Assembly (NCBI RefSeq): GCF_019059575.1
Contig: NW_024881570.1
Span: forward strand, 558,001 to 622,000
Length of the DNA stretch: 64,000 bases
Direction: 5' to 3'
Source: Amphibalanus amphitrite
Taxonomy: Eukaryota; Arthropoda; Thecostraca; Balanomorpha; Balanidae
A program made the position numbers and the translations under genes. The notes under the pieces are model-generated. The model searched no databases, was not told the DNA's origin, and worked only from the letters and a program-made list of their open reading frames with translations. The stretch's first letter is position 1. Each line of letters begins with the position of its first letter. Shown here piece by piece: positions 38,677-50,734 of this stretch.

Positions 38677-41409
38677 GACTCTTGGCAAAAGCTACTGGAG
38701 CAATTTAACCATACAACTCCCGTCAATTATCTATGGGAGGTTATTCGACGTTTCACCATGAAAGAACGGTTTCAGAGGCCATTGCCTGTTCTGACAGTGA
38801 ATGGCCACGTTGTCGACGATCCACTCGAAGTTGGTAATACGATGGGAAGGTTCTTCTCGGGCATTTGCTCGTCTGATAATTACCGACCAGTATTTAGAGA
38901 CCACGTTTCCGAGATGACTAACCAACTGCCTGATTTCTTCTCAAACAATGATGAAGCGTACAATGCCGAATTTTCTCTCAATGAGTTACGCACGGCAATC
39001 ACTAGCAGTGGTAACACGTCTGTGGGCCCGGACTTTCTGCATTACGCTTTTTTTAAACACATGTCTGAACACCAGGTTGCGGAGATACTGAAACTTATGA
39101 ACCATTTATGGTGCAATGGCACCTACCCGATGGCATGGCGCCACTCCATTCTGGTACCTATACCGAAACCTGGGAAACCGAGGGACAAGGTGGAATCGTA
39201 TCGTCCAATTCAGCTAACATCGTGTCTTAGCAAACTTATGGAGAGGATGATTGCAAACAGGTTGACGTGGTGCATCGAGGATCGTGACCTTCTATCGCGG
39301 TACCAGTCTGCATTTAGGAAGGGACGGTGCACAACCGACCACCTGATACGGCTGGACTCTGACGTTAGAAGAGGATTCCTGTCCAATAAATACACTTTGG
39401 CTGTTTTTCTCGATTTAAAGAACGCGTACAATCTGACATCCACCGTAGCTCTCCTAACTAAACTGAATGGACTAGGTTTTAAGGGACGGATGATGAATTT
39501 TATCCGGGAATACCTTCGTGGCCGAACATTCCAAGTTAGCTGTGGTGGCTTATCAGATGTTTTTGAACAAGAGAATGGTCTTGTCCAAGGTGGCGTTCTT
39601 TCCCCAATTTTGTTCAACCTCATGATTAACGATATCTTTGCCGACGTCCCCGATGAAGTGAAATACGCCATATATGCTGACGATTGTTCCTTGTGGGTCC
39701 AAGGCCGACAGATACAGCCACTAATCACCTCCATACAGGATTCACTGGATCGCATCAGCAGGTGGGCTGACCGCTGGGGTTTCATTTTTTCCCCACCCAA
39801 ATGCAGTGCAATAATATTCCGTCGTTATATGAGGGCACAAGAACTACGTGACATTCCTGCCATACGACTCTATGATCAGACTATTCCTTACCAGGAGGAA
39901 GTGAAGTTCCTGGGGGTTCTTTTGGATTCGCGATTGAATTTACATAAACACGTACAATATGTGAAAGCCAAGGCACTCCGACGTATGTCTATTCTTAAAT
40001 GTCTCTCCGGTCGTAGCTGTGGCGCAGACCGTTCCACTCTCATTCGTCTGTATAAGGCCATGGTGCGACCTATTCTCGAGTATGCTTGTCATATACTTGA
40101 CGGTCCAGGCAATTCCATGGTCGAAACACTTGAGAGCGTGCAAAATGCGTGTTTACGAATAGCCACAGGCGCCTTCAGGACATCCCCTGTGACTCCTATG
40201 TTGATAGAAGCGGATGTATATCCACTTCGTCTGAGACGTATGGATTTGACCCTTCGTTACTGTATGAAAGTGAGAGGAATCCATGACCATCCGTGTCACC
40301 CCCTACTGACTGGCACAGTTCGGCTACATAACGTTGACAGACAGTATATGAAGCGGATGTCTGGATTTCCTTTATACGAACGTATACAAAACATGAGTGA
40401 TGAGCTTGGATTTGTAATCCCTGCAGGTATAGTTGCAAAACGCTCACGAGTTGAACCGTGGCGACGGTCATTCTGTGAAGTCCATCAACTTATACATGGA
40501 ACAGGAAAGAAAGCTGACATAATTCACGTGCAAAGTGCCTTTCATGACTTTAGAACTGCGTATGCGGGTGCTTCATTTATTTATACGGACGGTTCCAAGA
40601 CGTCAGACGGAGTTGGCTGCGCATATATTCACAATCATGTACGTCGACGGTATAGACTTCCAGAACAGTGTTCCATTTTCACTGCAGAGGCCTTTGCAAT
40701 ACTGCAGGCTCTCGCTTACATTAGAACAAATGACATCCGACGTTCTGTTATATGTACCGATTCCTTATCTGTGGTGATGGCCATCACCTATGCGTCGTCT
40801 GATGTTCCTACAGTGATCAATATAATCTACTACATCGACCGATTAACAACATCTGGACACCATGTCTGTGTACTTTGGATCCCTGGTCACAGCAACATCG
40901 CAGGGAACGAGATAGCTGACGCTGAGGCCAAGCGGGCCATATCGTCTCCTTACACAGATGAAGTTGAGATGCATTATAAGGACTTTCTCCCTACTCTACG
41001 ACGTCTATTACGTAGTCGCTTCGATGATATCTGGGCGATTTACCGTCACACCACTACACTGAAATCGATTAAGGAAGTATCTGGCAGATGGGAAACCAGT
41101 CTTCGCTCCAACAGACGTGAGGAGGTGATACTCTGCCGCCTCCGACTTGGACATACGCGACTGACCCACTCGTACCTGTTAGAGCATAACGAAAGGCCAG
41201 AATGTGAACTGTGTGACTGCCCTATGACTGTCGAACACATCCTAGTTGAATGCCCGGAGTTTGCAGTGGAGCGATTGTCACTGATAGACATTTGCAACCG
41301 ACATAGGATGACATTCGATCTTAAGTCGCTCCTCGGTAATGACCAGAGCGACATTATCGATGAATTGTTTACCTTTCTACACGACTGTGACCTGATGCGC
41401 CGTTTGTAA
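38677..41409 (+). pseudogene. LINE ORF2, 3' part: reverse transcriptase and RNase H
   Basis: This resumes the frame that stopped at 35233; the first ATG after the insertion is 38758. RT blocks are SYRPIQLTSCLSKLMERM, FLDLKNAYN, GLVQGGVLSPILFN and the catalytic YADD at about 39676. A complete RNase H follows, with IYTDGSKTSDGVG, AEAFAILQAL, TDSLSVV and PGHSNIAGNEIAD. The tail has a Cys/His motif CELCDCPMTVEHILVEC. An APE endonuclease plus RT plus RNase H points to an I/LOA-like or RNase H-bearing Jockey-type LINE. The blocks are intact, so only the LTR insertion and the ORF1 frameshift disable the copy. Confidence 0.88.
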
Positions 41410-42290
41410 TGCTGTGTTTCCATGTATTACCTATTATGTTTATGCGATTTTTGGGGACCATGTTCCCGACCTTCAGCGTATTCGCCTGTTATTTCCTTTG
41501 GTTGTATTATGTTCCATAAGTTTGTTACCGCCCAATGCAGTTTACGCGATGTCCGTCGATTGGCATGTAAATGACCATAACATGTATTGTGTCCTGTCCT
41601 TGTCTGCTCGTGTGTGTTACAATGTTTCTGTCCGGTCCACTGTATGAAGGGATGAGAGTATGAGACTGAGAAAGAGGGATGTGTGTGTATGTGTGAGTTA
41701 GGGAATGAATGAAAGCGACAGTAGCTGAGCTGCATGCAACGTAGTGTCTCCCTTCTTTTTCCTTTACCTGTTTAGTTCAGCCACACCACACTTAGGCGCA
41801 AGACATGAACTATGGTCGACTGTACCGACCTACACACTATACTGTCAACTACTTGATGTCAGAGTTGGCCGGGGTTACGAGCTCTGCGTAGCTCAGGGTG
41901 CCTACAGAATGTGGACCGATCATGTGACTGTTACACATACAATTTGGATACTATGGTGGCCAACATGGCCCTGCTACTATGATGTTTGTGTCATGTCCCC
42001 ATTCGCCATTATCTTATTTTTCTTAACCCAGTTCTTTTTGTTTGCAGCTAGAAAACTAACACTAACACCCTCTCAGCTACCCCAAGATCAACCTCACCTG
42101 TCCTTCCAGTCCTAGCAATCCTGTTCCCTATACTAGCCCCCACTGCTCTACATCAAGTCACAAGACGTGAAGGAACGACTTTACGAGGAACGACAATTCA
42201 ACTGGACGTTCTGGGCCCAACGAGGCTATACGTCCTACACCACAAGTAACCACAAGTAAGTAAGTTGTGGTGTGGGTGTGTGCCGTGTTT
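41410..42290 (+). other. LINE 3' UTR and flank
   Basis: No gene. There is an AC/GT-rich patch (about 41680-41710), then CACAAGTAACCACAAGTAAGTAAG near 42240-42262, which may be the short tandem repeat that ends I-type LINEs. The exact element end and target duplication were not found. Confidence 0.4.
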
Positions 42291-42599
42291 TTGACACAGG
42301 TTATATTGTTTTCTTCTATGTTTATCGCTCGGCAGTGTCCAAAATTATTCAATCTATCATGTTAACACCGCAAGAATATTGATCACGGCTTTGGCCTTTT
42401 GGATAAGAAGGTGAGGTTCAATCACTGAACTCAATACCTAATGCTCATTAAACGTGCGTTTACATTTCATGCCTTCACCTGGACCTTTACCTTCAGTTCA
42501 CGTTTCAGTTTGAATGGATTTAAATTTAAGTTTCAGTGAAACTTGATAAAGTTTCAGTGAAACTTTTTTTTTTAAATAAATTTAGTCCGAACCTTTTGC

Positions 42600-42915
42600 T
42601 GGGAAGGATTCACAAGGACAGAGCCACCGCTAAGCGAAGCTTGTTGCGGTGACCCTGCCCTCTGCCCTCCGATCGCGCAATTCCAGTTCTATGGCAGAAT
42701 TTAGAGTCCAAAGTTTAACGTGCGCACATAGCCGCGCACGGCCGGTCCCCTCACTGACTTCGCCTGGCTACGGCCTGCCACCAACCGCAACCATACCTGT
42801 CAGGAGGCCCATAAATGTCAAGCGCCCGTCGCGCTTCGAACCCGGACTGTTGTAACCGGGAACGCGTGCTCTCACCACGCGGAGTCCAACGCTCTACCAA
42901 CTGAGCTACGGGACC
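42600..42915 (-). repeat. tRNA-derived SINE
   Basis: On the minus strand, GGTCCCGTAGCTCAGTTGGT at 42915 is a good tRNA start and polymerase III box A. GGTTCGAAGCG at about 42843-42833 matches box B except at its end. The anticodon arm does not fold canonically and no CGGGACC partner closes the acceptor stem, so this is not a working tRNA. A GC-rich body follows to about 42600, containing CACCGCAACAAGCTTCGCTT and its partial self-complement GCGGTG. This is the layout of a tRNA-headed SINE. Confidence 0.5.
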
Positions 42916-43379
42916 GGCTTACTTGATATTGTTCTTAGATTAATTGATTCATATCTGAGCTTATTGGCTTTTAACTTTTAATATGTGAGATGGTGCTTTT
43001 TGCCATGATGAGTATGGATATAAAAATGCAAAAATGATCAATAACTTGGCAGAAATGTGAAACTTGTCCCCACATGTGCATGCTGGAAGTTGGAACTCCT
43101 ACACACAGGGCTGCGGAGTCTGAGCTGGAGTCAGAGTCGGTCAGAGTTAGCAGTTTTGCCAGGAGTCAGAATAAGAGTCACTTAAATCTTACTGTCTGAC
43201 ACTGACTCCAAAATCCAAGTTATTAGTTAACACTGCGTGGCTCAAAGTCATGTCTTATGCCTGGGCCCTGTTCGGTCGCAGTTTTTTATCAGCAGGTTGC
43301 TAGCCAGCATGCTGCTATTTCTTGGCTCCTCATTGGCCAAATTCACGTGGTCTGTTCATTTGACCAATGAGAGGCCAAG
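42916..43379. other. Unassigned intergenic sequence
   Basis: Contains a Ser-codon-like GAGTCAGAGTC patch (43110-43180). No gene was recognised. Confidence 0.35.
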
Positions 43380-43710
43380 AAGCCGTCCAGCCGAGGTCTA
43401 GTCGACGTCGGGCCGAGATCGTTTGCCGAGAATTTGAGCCGAGATGACTTCGGGCCGACGTCGGCGCGACATCTCCCCCCTGTCAACCCGACGCTCAGCC
43501 GACGTTCAGCCGGGTTACGTACAGCCCACGTCTCCACGCTATCAACCTGAGGTACAACCGACGTTGGACCTTGGTTGGACCGACGCCCAGCCGAGGCACT
43601 ACGGACGTTCAGCCGACATCCAATCCGACGTCGGCATGCCGATGCCGAGATGCCGACGCTACCCCGATGTTTGCCGACGCCGGGCCGACGTTGGCATATT
43701 TACTGGGCAG
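43380..43710. repeat. Degenerate short tandem repeat of CCGACGT(C/T)GG units
   Basis: Units such as GCCGACGTTGGC, CCGACGTCGG, GCCGACGTTCAGCC and ATGCCGATGCCGAGATGCCG recur at 12-30 bp spacing over about 330 bp. Open frames in several phases across it reflect the repeat. Confidence 0.65.
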
Positions 43711-44369
43711 GCAGATTTCAAAGGCTGAAGAGCCAGGATTTAATTTGCTTGGGCATTCTGTATCCAAATCATGATTTGAGGCTCCCTATTTGGATTGTCA
43801 TCAGTTGGTGACAGAGGTCGCAGTCAATTGAAGTTTGTTGAGTGGGACAGGCTGTGTCTGGCTTTGATGGGTATAGTTCATGTTTTTCATGTTTGTTCAC
43901 TCGGTGCGCTTGTATGTGTACTCGATCGATGAATGGGTTTGTCACCCGGAGGACCACATAAAAATGTTGTTCATTTATGTGTAAATGTCAATGCTAGATT
44001 GCTTTGGAAGTGGCCAAATGATCAGAACATGTCCATCGCACGTCGTCGGGCCCTGTTGTACACCTGTCATGGTTCTTCCGTGTTCTTCATGCCTGCATGT
44101 CAGCATACTCATTGCATATGGATATGTGCATGTGTGTGTGCCCGTCTATCCGTGCGCTCTATGTCCGTGCTTGTGTACGCTCGTCTTCCCGCGCGCTCTG
44201 CATACTGCTAGTCCGCATTTCGCTGCCGTCTGATCCCGCATGCCCGCGCGCATGACTTTGTCCTGACGGATGATTCGTTTGCAGGTGCATGCTACTCACT
44301 TGCTTCTTCTCGACAATACACTTGGCCATACAACATCCATCTGTTAACCCTGCAAAGAGGGGAGAGGCT
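43711..44369. other. Unassigned intergenic sequence
   Basis: No element end or coding exon was recognised. A TG/CG-rich tract with GTGTGTGTGCCCG occurs near 44130-44160. Confidence 0.35.
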
Positions 44370-45558
44370 TTAGCCCGCGCCCCGCTGGGCTATTCAGCCA
44401 TACGCGCCCTGCTGGGGGGGGGGGGGGCAGATTCTGCCCCCCCTGTCTAACTTCCGAACCGATGGTCGTAGAAAGACGGGGAAAACGGCAATCGAAAGCT
44501 CTCAACAAGGCGGATCTTAAGAGCCCAAATTTTTTTGCTTAAGTAGGTCAGAGGTCAGGTCAAGGTCAGGTCAAGGGTACAAAATGCAAGTTTCTACAGT
44601 ATCGGCCTTGCACCGTAGTTGCCGAAGAATGGACGGAGACTGATTGCCCAAAACGTGTCCTTAGACTACCAAGACAATATTCGTTGCATACAATGTCATT
44701 CAAAGGTCAAGGTCAAGGTCAGGTCAGGTCAGGTCAGGTCACCAAAAACAAAATATAGAAAAGGGCATGTGCGACACATGTTTTATGGGTCATTTTACTC
44801 ATAGAATTCAATAGGCACACTCAATAAGTGATATGGACCACCTCTGGATGAATTTCAGGTCGAGGTCAGGTCAAGGTCAGGTCAAGTGAGGTCAAATTTT
44901 GAAGTTGGTTGTTAAGGCCTAAAAAGGTGTCTCTGATTCAGTTTTTCACGGCAAATCGAATGGTGCTATTTTTGTTTCCGTACGAGGTCTAGAACTTCCA
45001 AAAAAATCATTTTTCAAAATTTTTGTGTGTCGTGACGTCATAAAATTTTGAATAACTCCCACATTTTTGAACCGATTCTTCTAAAAATTGGTATGTAGGT
45101 GCACATAGACCACTTCTCTGACATATATTCCGGTTTTTTCGATACACTCAAAATTTTGGATTTTATAATTATTTTCCCAAAAAAGTCAGTTTTTTTAGAA
45201 AAATTGGGCCAAAATCCAAAATTTTCAAAAAACCGAGATAGCCATTTGATAGAGAAAGTAGAATCACGTATAACCTTTTTTGTTACGTCTTGATTCCTTA
45301 AAAAATGAAGATGTTAGCGGCGTTTGAAATTTTGCCGTTTTTGAGGCGAAAATGGCGAACATGACGTCACTAAAACGTCAATTTCTCAAAAATTTACCGA
45401 CGGATTTCGCTCAAATTTTCAGGGAACGTGTCAAATTGATGTATGATAAGGTACTGTAAGTTTGACGTCGCTGGCGTAACGCGTTTAGATGTTATTGGCG
45501 AAAAACGGGAGGGGGGGCAGATTCTGCCCCCCCCCCCCCCCAGCGGGGCGCGGGTTAA
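44370..45558. mobile_element. TTAA-type G/C-hairpin element (1.19 kb)
   Basis: The right end CAGCGGGGCGCGGGTTAA is the inverse of TTAGCCCGCGCCCCGCTG at the left, with one mismatch in the TTAA. The left end then repeats the segment as CGCGCCCTGCTG before its G-tract, so the subterminal duplication is here on the left. The same loop GCAGATTCTGC closes both G/C hairpins (44412-44445 and 45510-45541). The interior from 44540 to 44900 holds three dense arrays of GGTCAAGGTCAGGTCA. No coding sequence. Confidence 0.65.
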
Positions 45559-45741
45559 GGGACGTCACACACCGACAGAGTCCCGTCCAAGACTGGTTGT
45601 ACTCGTTAGGCCATACTGGCTAAGTCGCACACTGGTTCGTGTCGCACTGGTGGAGTCCCGTACAAGACTGGTCTCAGCCTTCATAGGTACTTTCTCAACA
45701 CGTGGCCATGAGAACTAGGACAGGACAGGAGCCAGATGACA

Positions 45742-47409
45742 TACGAGGGGGTACCCAAAAGAAACGGATATTGTTTCATATATATATATGTTTATTCACT
45801 GATCCCTACACATCGTCACTCATATCATTCTTAAAGTACTCTCCCTGCGAGACAATGCACCTATGCAGACGCGTTTTCCAGCTCTCAAAGCAGCTCTGGA
45901 ACTCTTGCAAGGTGATGCCTTGCAGAGCCATCGTCGTTTTTGCTTTTACCTTATCAAAGTCGTCGAAATGGTTTCCCTTGAGGTCTTTTTCATTCTGGGG
46001 ACCAAGAAAAGGTCACAGGGTGCCAAATCCGGTGAATAGGGAGGGTGGATCCGTGGGGTCATGCATTTTTTGTCCAAAATTGTCTGACACTCAAGGCGGT
46101 GTGCGCTGGCACACTGTCGCGATGAAATCACCACTCCCCGCTTCGCCACCTGTCGGGGAGTTTTCGTCTCACCGTGTTTCACACACGCCGCAGAACGTCC
46201 AAGTAAAACGTCTGATTGGCAGTTTGACCAGGGAGGAACAATTTCCTTTTGCACACTTCCCTTTGCATCGAAAAAACAAATCAGCATTGTCTTGACATTT
46301 GACTTCACTTGGCAAGCTTTTTTGGGGCGCTTTTGGGATAACATTTGACCACTTTTGAAGTGCGAAAATCATTCATAAACCCGCGTCTTGCTCACGGCAG
46401 CATATTTGTATGCTACTTGAAGCCAGGGTATATAGAACAACGGGTACACCAACGACGCGGAAAGCGCCCATTTTACCTGGATGAGTTACATGGTAGGTGA
46501 TATATTTTTTGAATATGGAAAAAATAGAGTATTCCATTCTGAAGAGTGAAGCCAAATTCATAAAGCAGTTATTTTTTAATTATGTGTACCAGAAATAACA
46601 TACTAACCGTAGTTTAAAACTTAGTCTAAAGTTAGTTGAAAAGCGTATAGTTGATACTAAAATGGAAGGAATCAATGGAAGGCGGAAATGGCGCAGCTGT
46701 TTCATTCTTTAAATGTGTTCGCAAGCAGGATTTACGTGATGCTAGCGATATCTATGAATATAATCGGTGATGCTGATTGGCTGATCGAGTCCGTGAGCAG
46801 TATCAGCGATTTACGCCTGTACAGGGTTGAGGCAATATGCGCATGCGCAGGAACTTATGCTCTCATGGAGGGGCTTTTGGTACCTCGGGCAGCGCCCAAT
46901 GCTTTTTGGACCTGTTATGGCCTCCGCATCGAAAAACGCTAGATAAAAAGGTTGTAGAGGAAGCTTGAGGCTATCTTTCCCCATAATAATATTGACACTT
47001 TATCTTTTAGCTTACGCGTGAGGCTCGCTTGAAAAAGGTCGATTTAACATGGAAACCCTATGGGGTAGTAGTTTTTGAGCGCCCATTTGGCCTAATGCTA
47101 CCAACTGTTACTGGCTACCCCTGCTTGAAGCATTGGAACCGTTTCAGTCGCGGACTTCCCCAGCAGGAAACAAAATTTCACAGATGCGCGTTGTTGCTCA
47201 GTTCCGCTATGCATAAAAAAACGACGGATCGGGCGGGAGTGCTTCAATAAATACGTGCGCCACGCGGCCGCGCCTCTTTATTTCGTCACCTCACGTTGCA
47301 GACTAAGTTCCAGGGGCCAGACTGGTTTGCCCCTAGCAGGGCAATGCCGAGCTACAACTGGCTTGGCCTACAGAGAACGATTCCCGTTACTTTTGGGTAC
47401 CCCCTCGTA
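45742..47409 (-). mobile_element. Mariner transposon, disabled, with nested hAT-like insert
   Basis: The left end CGAGGGGGTACCCAAAAGAA (45744) and the right end CTTTTGGGTACCCCCTCG (to 47407) are mariner inverted repeats, with TA on both sides. Transposase reads on the minus strand. An N-terminal piece (EQQRASVKFCFLLGKSATET) lies at about 47130-47220. The C-terminal part (KTMLICFFDAKG, then YSPDLAPCDLF) lies at about 45946-46390. A premature TGA, an internal deletion around the missing HHDNAPAH block and the 700-bp insertion all inactivate it. Without the insert it is about 960 bp, against roughly 1.3 kb for complete mariners. Confidence 0.88.
46424..47123. mobile_element. Nonautonomous hAT-like insertion (700 bp)
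   Basis: The insert starts CAGGGTA and ends TACCCCTG. It is flanked by a perfect 8-bp duplication CTTGAAGC at 46416-46423 and 47124-47131, as hAT transposases make. Subterminal GCGCCCATTT motifs are also present at each side. It interrupts the mariner transposase between its N-terminal and middle parts. No transposase coding sequence. Confidence 0.85.
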
Positions 47410-47749
47410 CGTGCGCCGGCGCGGCGGATTAAGTAGGTACCGGCCGTCTCCTTCTTTGCACATCAACAGGCATTGTACCTTCATTCAGCTTTTAAACTCT
47501 CCTGATACCCAGAATTACCTTGACATGATCAGACAGTAGGGGTCAGAGCCTATGCAGTATGCAACTAGGTATGTGTAACAAATTTCAACATACATCCGAA
47601 ACTTTTGAAACGAGATAGAAGAAACATTGGAACTTGAAAGTGTTTAACTTGCAGTCATTGACTGATAAATAGTTTTGTTGCCCTCTCGGAGGCAAACTCC
47701 TTTTGGATTTTGTTTGAATGGCATTCTGTATTGTTTGCTTCAGATCCAG
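47410..47749 (+). promoter_or_regulatory. OXSM upstream region
   Basis: 340 bp separate the mariner end from the first OXSM ATG. A TTGCTTCAG directly before the ATG (47735-47743) resembles a 3' splice site, so a noncoding first exon may lie further upstream. No TATA box is convincing. Confidence 0.3.
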
Positions 47750-49483
47750 ATGGTACGAGTCAGCGGGGTGTGCTGGTCCACAGCACGCCGAGTCGTTGTC
47801 ACCGGTCTGGGGCTTGTCACACCACTCGGCTGCGGCTCGCAACATGTCTGGGACAGGTGAGAACCACAAAAGGCAGCTTGTTTGCCTGTTTTACGTTGGT
47901 ATTCTGATGCCATTTTGATGGTTGTGTATTCAATAGTTGCGTCCTGACCGCTGGGTGGTTGTTAGGCTGTGTCGCGGTGATGTCGGCATTGTGCGGCTTG
48001 CCGGCCCCGAGTTCGCGGGTCTGCCCAGTCGGGTGGCCGGCCTGGTGCCCGAGGGCTCGGCGGCCGGCCAGCTGAACCTCGCCGACCATTTCGCCGCCTC
48101 GGAGCGCCGCTCGCTCAGTCGCGCCACCTGTCTGGCGGTGGTGGCAGCGGAGGAGGCCGCTCGCAGCGCCGGCTGGCGGCCGCGCACCGAAACCGAACAG
48201 GTGCGTCCGCTATATCGGCGTGGACCGTGGGTTGAACGGGAATAGGTTATCAAATTACTTGGTGTGTTTCTAAGTACAACGCTAAACCCTATTTATTGCT
48301 TTTTGTAGAATCGTGTATACGATGTATCTCTAGTTTCTGGCAGTTTGCCATTGGAAAGAGGGAGATTAAAAATGTAGACATTATTCAGTTTATTCTCCTT
48401 TTTATATTTCAATGTAAAGATTTAACGTTGTATGTTACCGGCGGCATAACTTTGCTCGAGCCTCAAATGTGTTTTATAGTTGCCTCTGCTAATCCAGTCA
48501 CTGCGTCTATCCTACCCGACCAGGAGCGGACGGCTGTGTGCATCGGTATGGCCTCCCCGGACCTGGAGGACATCGCCGCCTCGGCGCGCCGGCTGCAGGA
48601 GCGCGGTGCGCGCGGCGTGTCGCCCCATTTCGCGGCCCGAATTCTGCACAACATGCCGGCCGGGCTGGTGGCCATCCGTCTGCGGTGCCGCGGCCCCAAC
48701 CACGCCGCCTCCACCGCCTGCGCCACCGGCGCGCACGCCATCGGTGACGCGCTGCGCCTACTGCGTGCCGGCGCCGCCGACGCGGCCTTCTGCGGCGCCG
48801 CTGACGCCGGCGTCTCGCCGCTCGCCGTGGCCGGCTTCTCGCAGATGCGCGCGCTGAGCGTGCGCTCCAACGCTGCGCCGGCAGAGGCGTCGCGGCCGTT
48901 TGACGCGGCGCGCGACGGCTTTGTGATGGCGGAGGGCGCCGGTGTGCTGCTGCTGGAGACGCTGGAGCACGCGCGCCGCCGCGGCGGCCGGCCCATCGCC
49001 GAGCTGCTCGGCTGTGGCCTCTCCGGCGACGCGCGACACGTGACGGCGCCCTGCGAGGACGGCGACGGAGCGCGCCGCGCCATGGCCGCCGCCATGCGTG
49101 ACGCTGGCGTCTCGCCGGGGGACGTGACGCACGTGAACGCGCACGCCACCGGCACGCCGCTGGGCGACCGCGCCGAGCTGGGCGCCGTGGCCGCGCTGCT
49201 GGCCGGCTCGCAGCCGCTGGTCACCTCGTGCAAAGGCTCGCTGGGCCACCTGCTGGCGGCGGCCGGCGCCGTGGAGGCCGCTGCCACGGCGCTCTCGTGC
49301 CGCCACGGCCTGGTGCCGCCAACAGCCAACCTCGCCCACCCGGAGCCGGTGGACGGAGTGCGGCTGGTGGTGCCGCCACGCGCGGCTCACTGGCGAACCG
49401 CCGGCCGCCGGGTGGCGCTCAAAAACTCATTCGGATTCGGTGGGACCAACACTAGCCTCTGCTTTGCCGAGTTTGTCGAGTGA
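47750..49483 (+). CDS. OXSM: Mitochondrial 3-oxoacyl-ACP synthase
   Basis: Three exons, 47750-47856, 47966-48200 and 48524-49483, join in phase to 433 residues. OXSM condenses malonyl-ACP with an acyl-ACP in mitochondrial type II fatty acid synthesis, which supplies octanoyl-ACP for lipoic acid. Exon 1 gives a short Arg/Ser-rich N-terminus, possibly the mitochondrial presequence, then [15 protein letters not shown], the KAS start. The catalytic set is complete: Cys180 in STACATG, His321 in [11 protein letters not shown], Lys351 and His356 in [14 protein letters not shown]. The C-terminus keeps NSFGFGGTN. The intron 1 acceptor was placed at 47965 because that restores the family's RL..GD.GIV block. 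Exon 3 is extremely GC-rich, so long frames appear on all strands there. Confidence 0.95.
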
Positions 49484-50328
49484 CTCGGCGTTGTTTGGGA
49501 CAGCAACTGTGCTTTCCAATCTGTCCTGACCTCCCTCTAATAGTGGTTAGCTGGGCAGGATATGGCGTGCATTGTGTAATGATAAGGTCATGCTGTGACG
49601 CTGGTCGGTGCCCGGTGAATTGCGCAATGTGCAACGCCCACAAGCTGCCTTTGTGAAAACAGCGAGTGTGGCCGTTACGTAATATTATATTGTGTTTGAC
49701 CGCATGCGTAGATTGGTTAACCACTTGTCAGTGATATTCTGATCAATTGTCCTGTTGGAATATTCGTTAGGTATGCTGTAGAAGATCCGCCGGCCCGAGC
49801 TTTATCAAACAATTTTGATACTAAGAACGCATCAATGCTAATACTGGCTGAATGATGAGAATACCTGCAATGCCAGTTAATGTGATATAAAGGAGGAAAT
49901 GATTTCACAAAATAGACTCTTGAAAAGCATCAAGCTTTCTCTCAATTCGGCCCGTCGAAATGGAAGACACTATTCCTCACTGGCGGATGCGGGGGGGGGG
50001 GCGTTTGGGGCACATGCCTCCCCCGCAGCGCCCGAAATCGCCGAACCTTTGCGGGTTTTCGAGAATAAAAGCAATTGTTTTGAATGACCTTACGTATGTA
50101 ACCTTTTTACATTCATGTATTTTTTGTTTCACTGAGATGAATTATCGGCCATGACAGGCTATGATCGCATTAATGCCAAATTTGAAGGAAAAATTCATCG
50201 GCAAATTCTAATAATCTAAGAATTATACAAGAATGTATCCATCTTCAAAATAACTTCATAAACAAAACAAAAAATACATAGATGTAAAAAGCTTATTTTT
50301 GTAAGGTCGTTAAAAACAATCAAAAGAT
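49484..50328. other. OXSM downstream region
   Basis: Contains a short G-tract/C-tract hairpin (about 49990-50026, GCGGGGGGGGGGGCG...CCTCCCCCGC) and AATAAA at about 50065, which may be the OXSM polyadenylation signal although it is nearly 600 bases from the stop. No other gene. Confidence 0.4.
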
Positions 50329-50734
50329 TTAACCCGCGAGTTGCTGGGGGGGGGCGTTAAACGCCCCCACTTTTTTCGCCGGGCCATAGCATAAAAACGG
50401 CGCGCCGCAGGCGCGCCAAATTTTCGGTACCTGTAGGGAATTGATCGAGAGTTATTGTGACAAACTTTCAAAAAAATCGGTCCGAAAATTTTTGAGATAT
50501 CGAGGTTTTAGTGACGTCATGATTTCTTAGTTTTCGACCAAAAACGGCATATGTTCGAAAAATCATATAAAATCACAGAATAGACATACAGACATGCTGT
50601 AAACGCCATTACACTGCCAATACCATGAACAATCAAATGGCTATCTTCGATTATTGATTATCGTTCCGCATTTTCCAAAATCTTGAACTGAATCTTGGCT
50701 ATTTCTTGTGACTACTTCACAACCATGATACATG

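Noticed and set aside
42833..42915. Functional tRNA gene on the minus strand
   Set aside because: Box A is good, but the acceptor stem has no 3' partner and the anticodon and T arms do not fold. A SINE head is more likely.
48463..49390. Long open frames opposite OXSM exon 3
   Set aside because: They are shadows of an extremely GC-rich coding exon. The plus-strand frame carries every catalytic residue of the ketoacyl synthase family.
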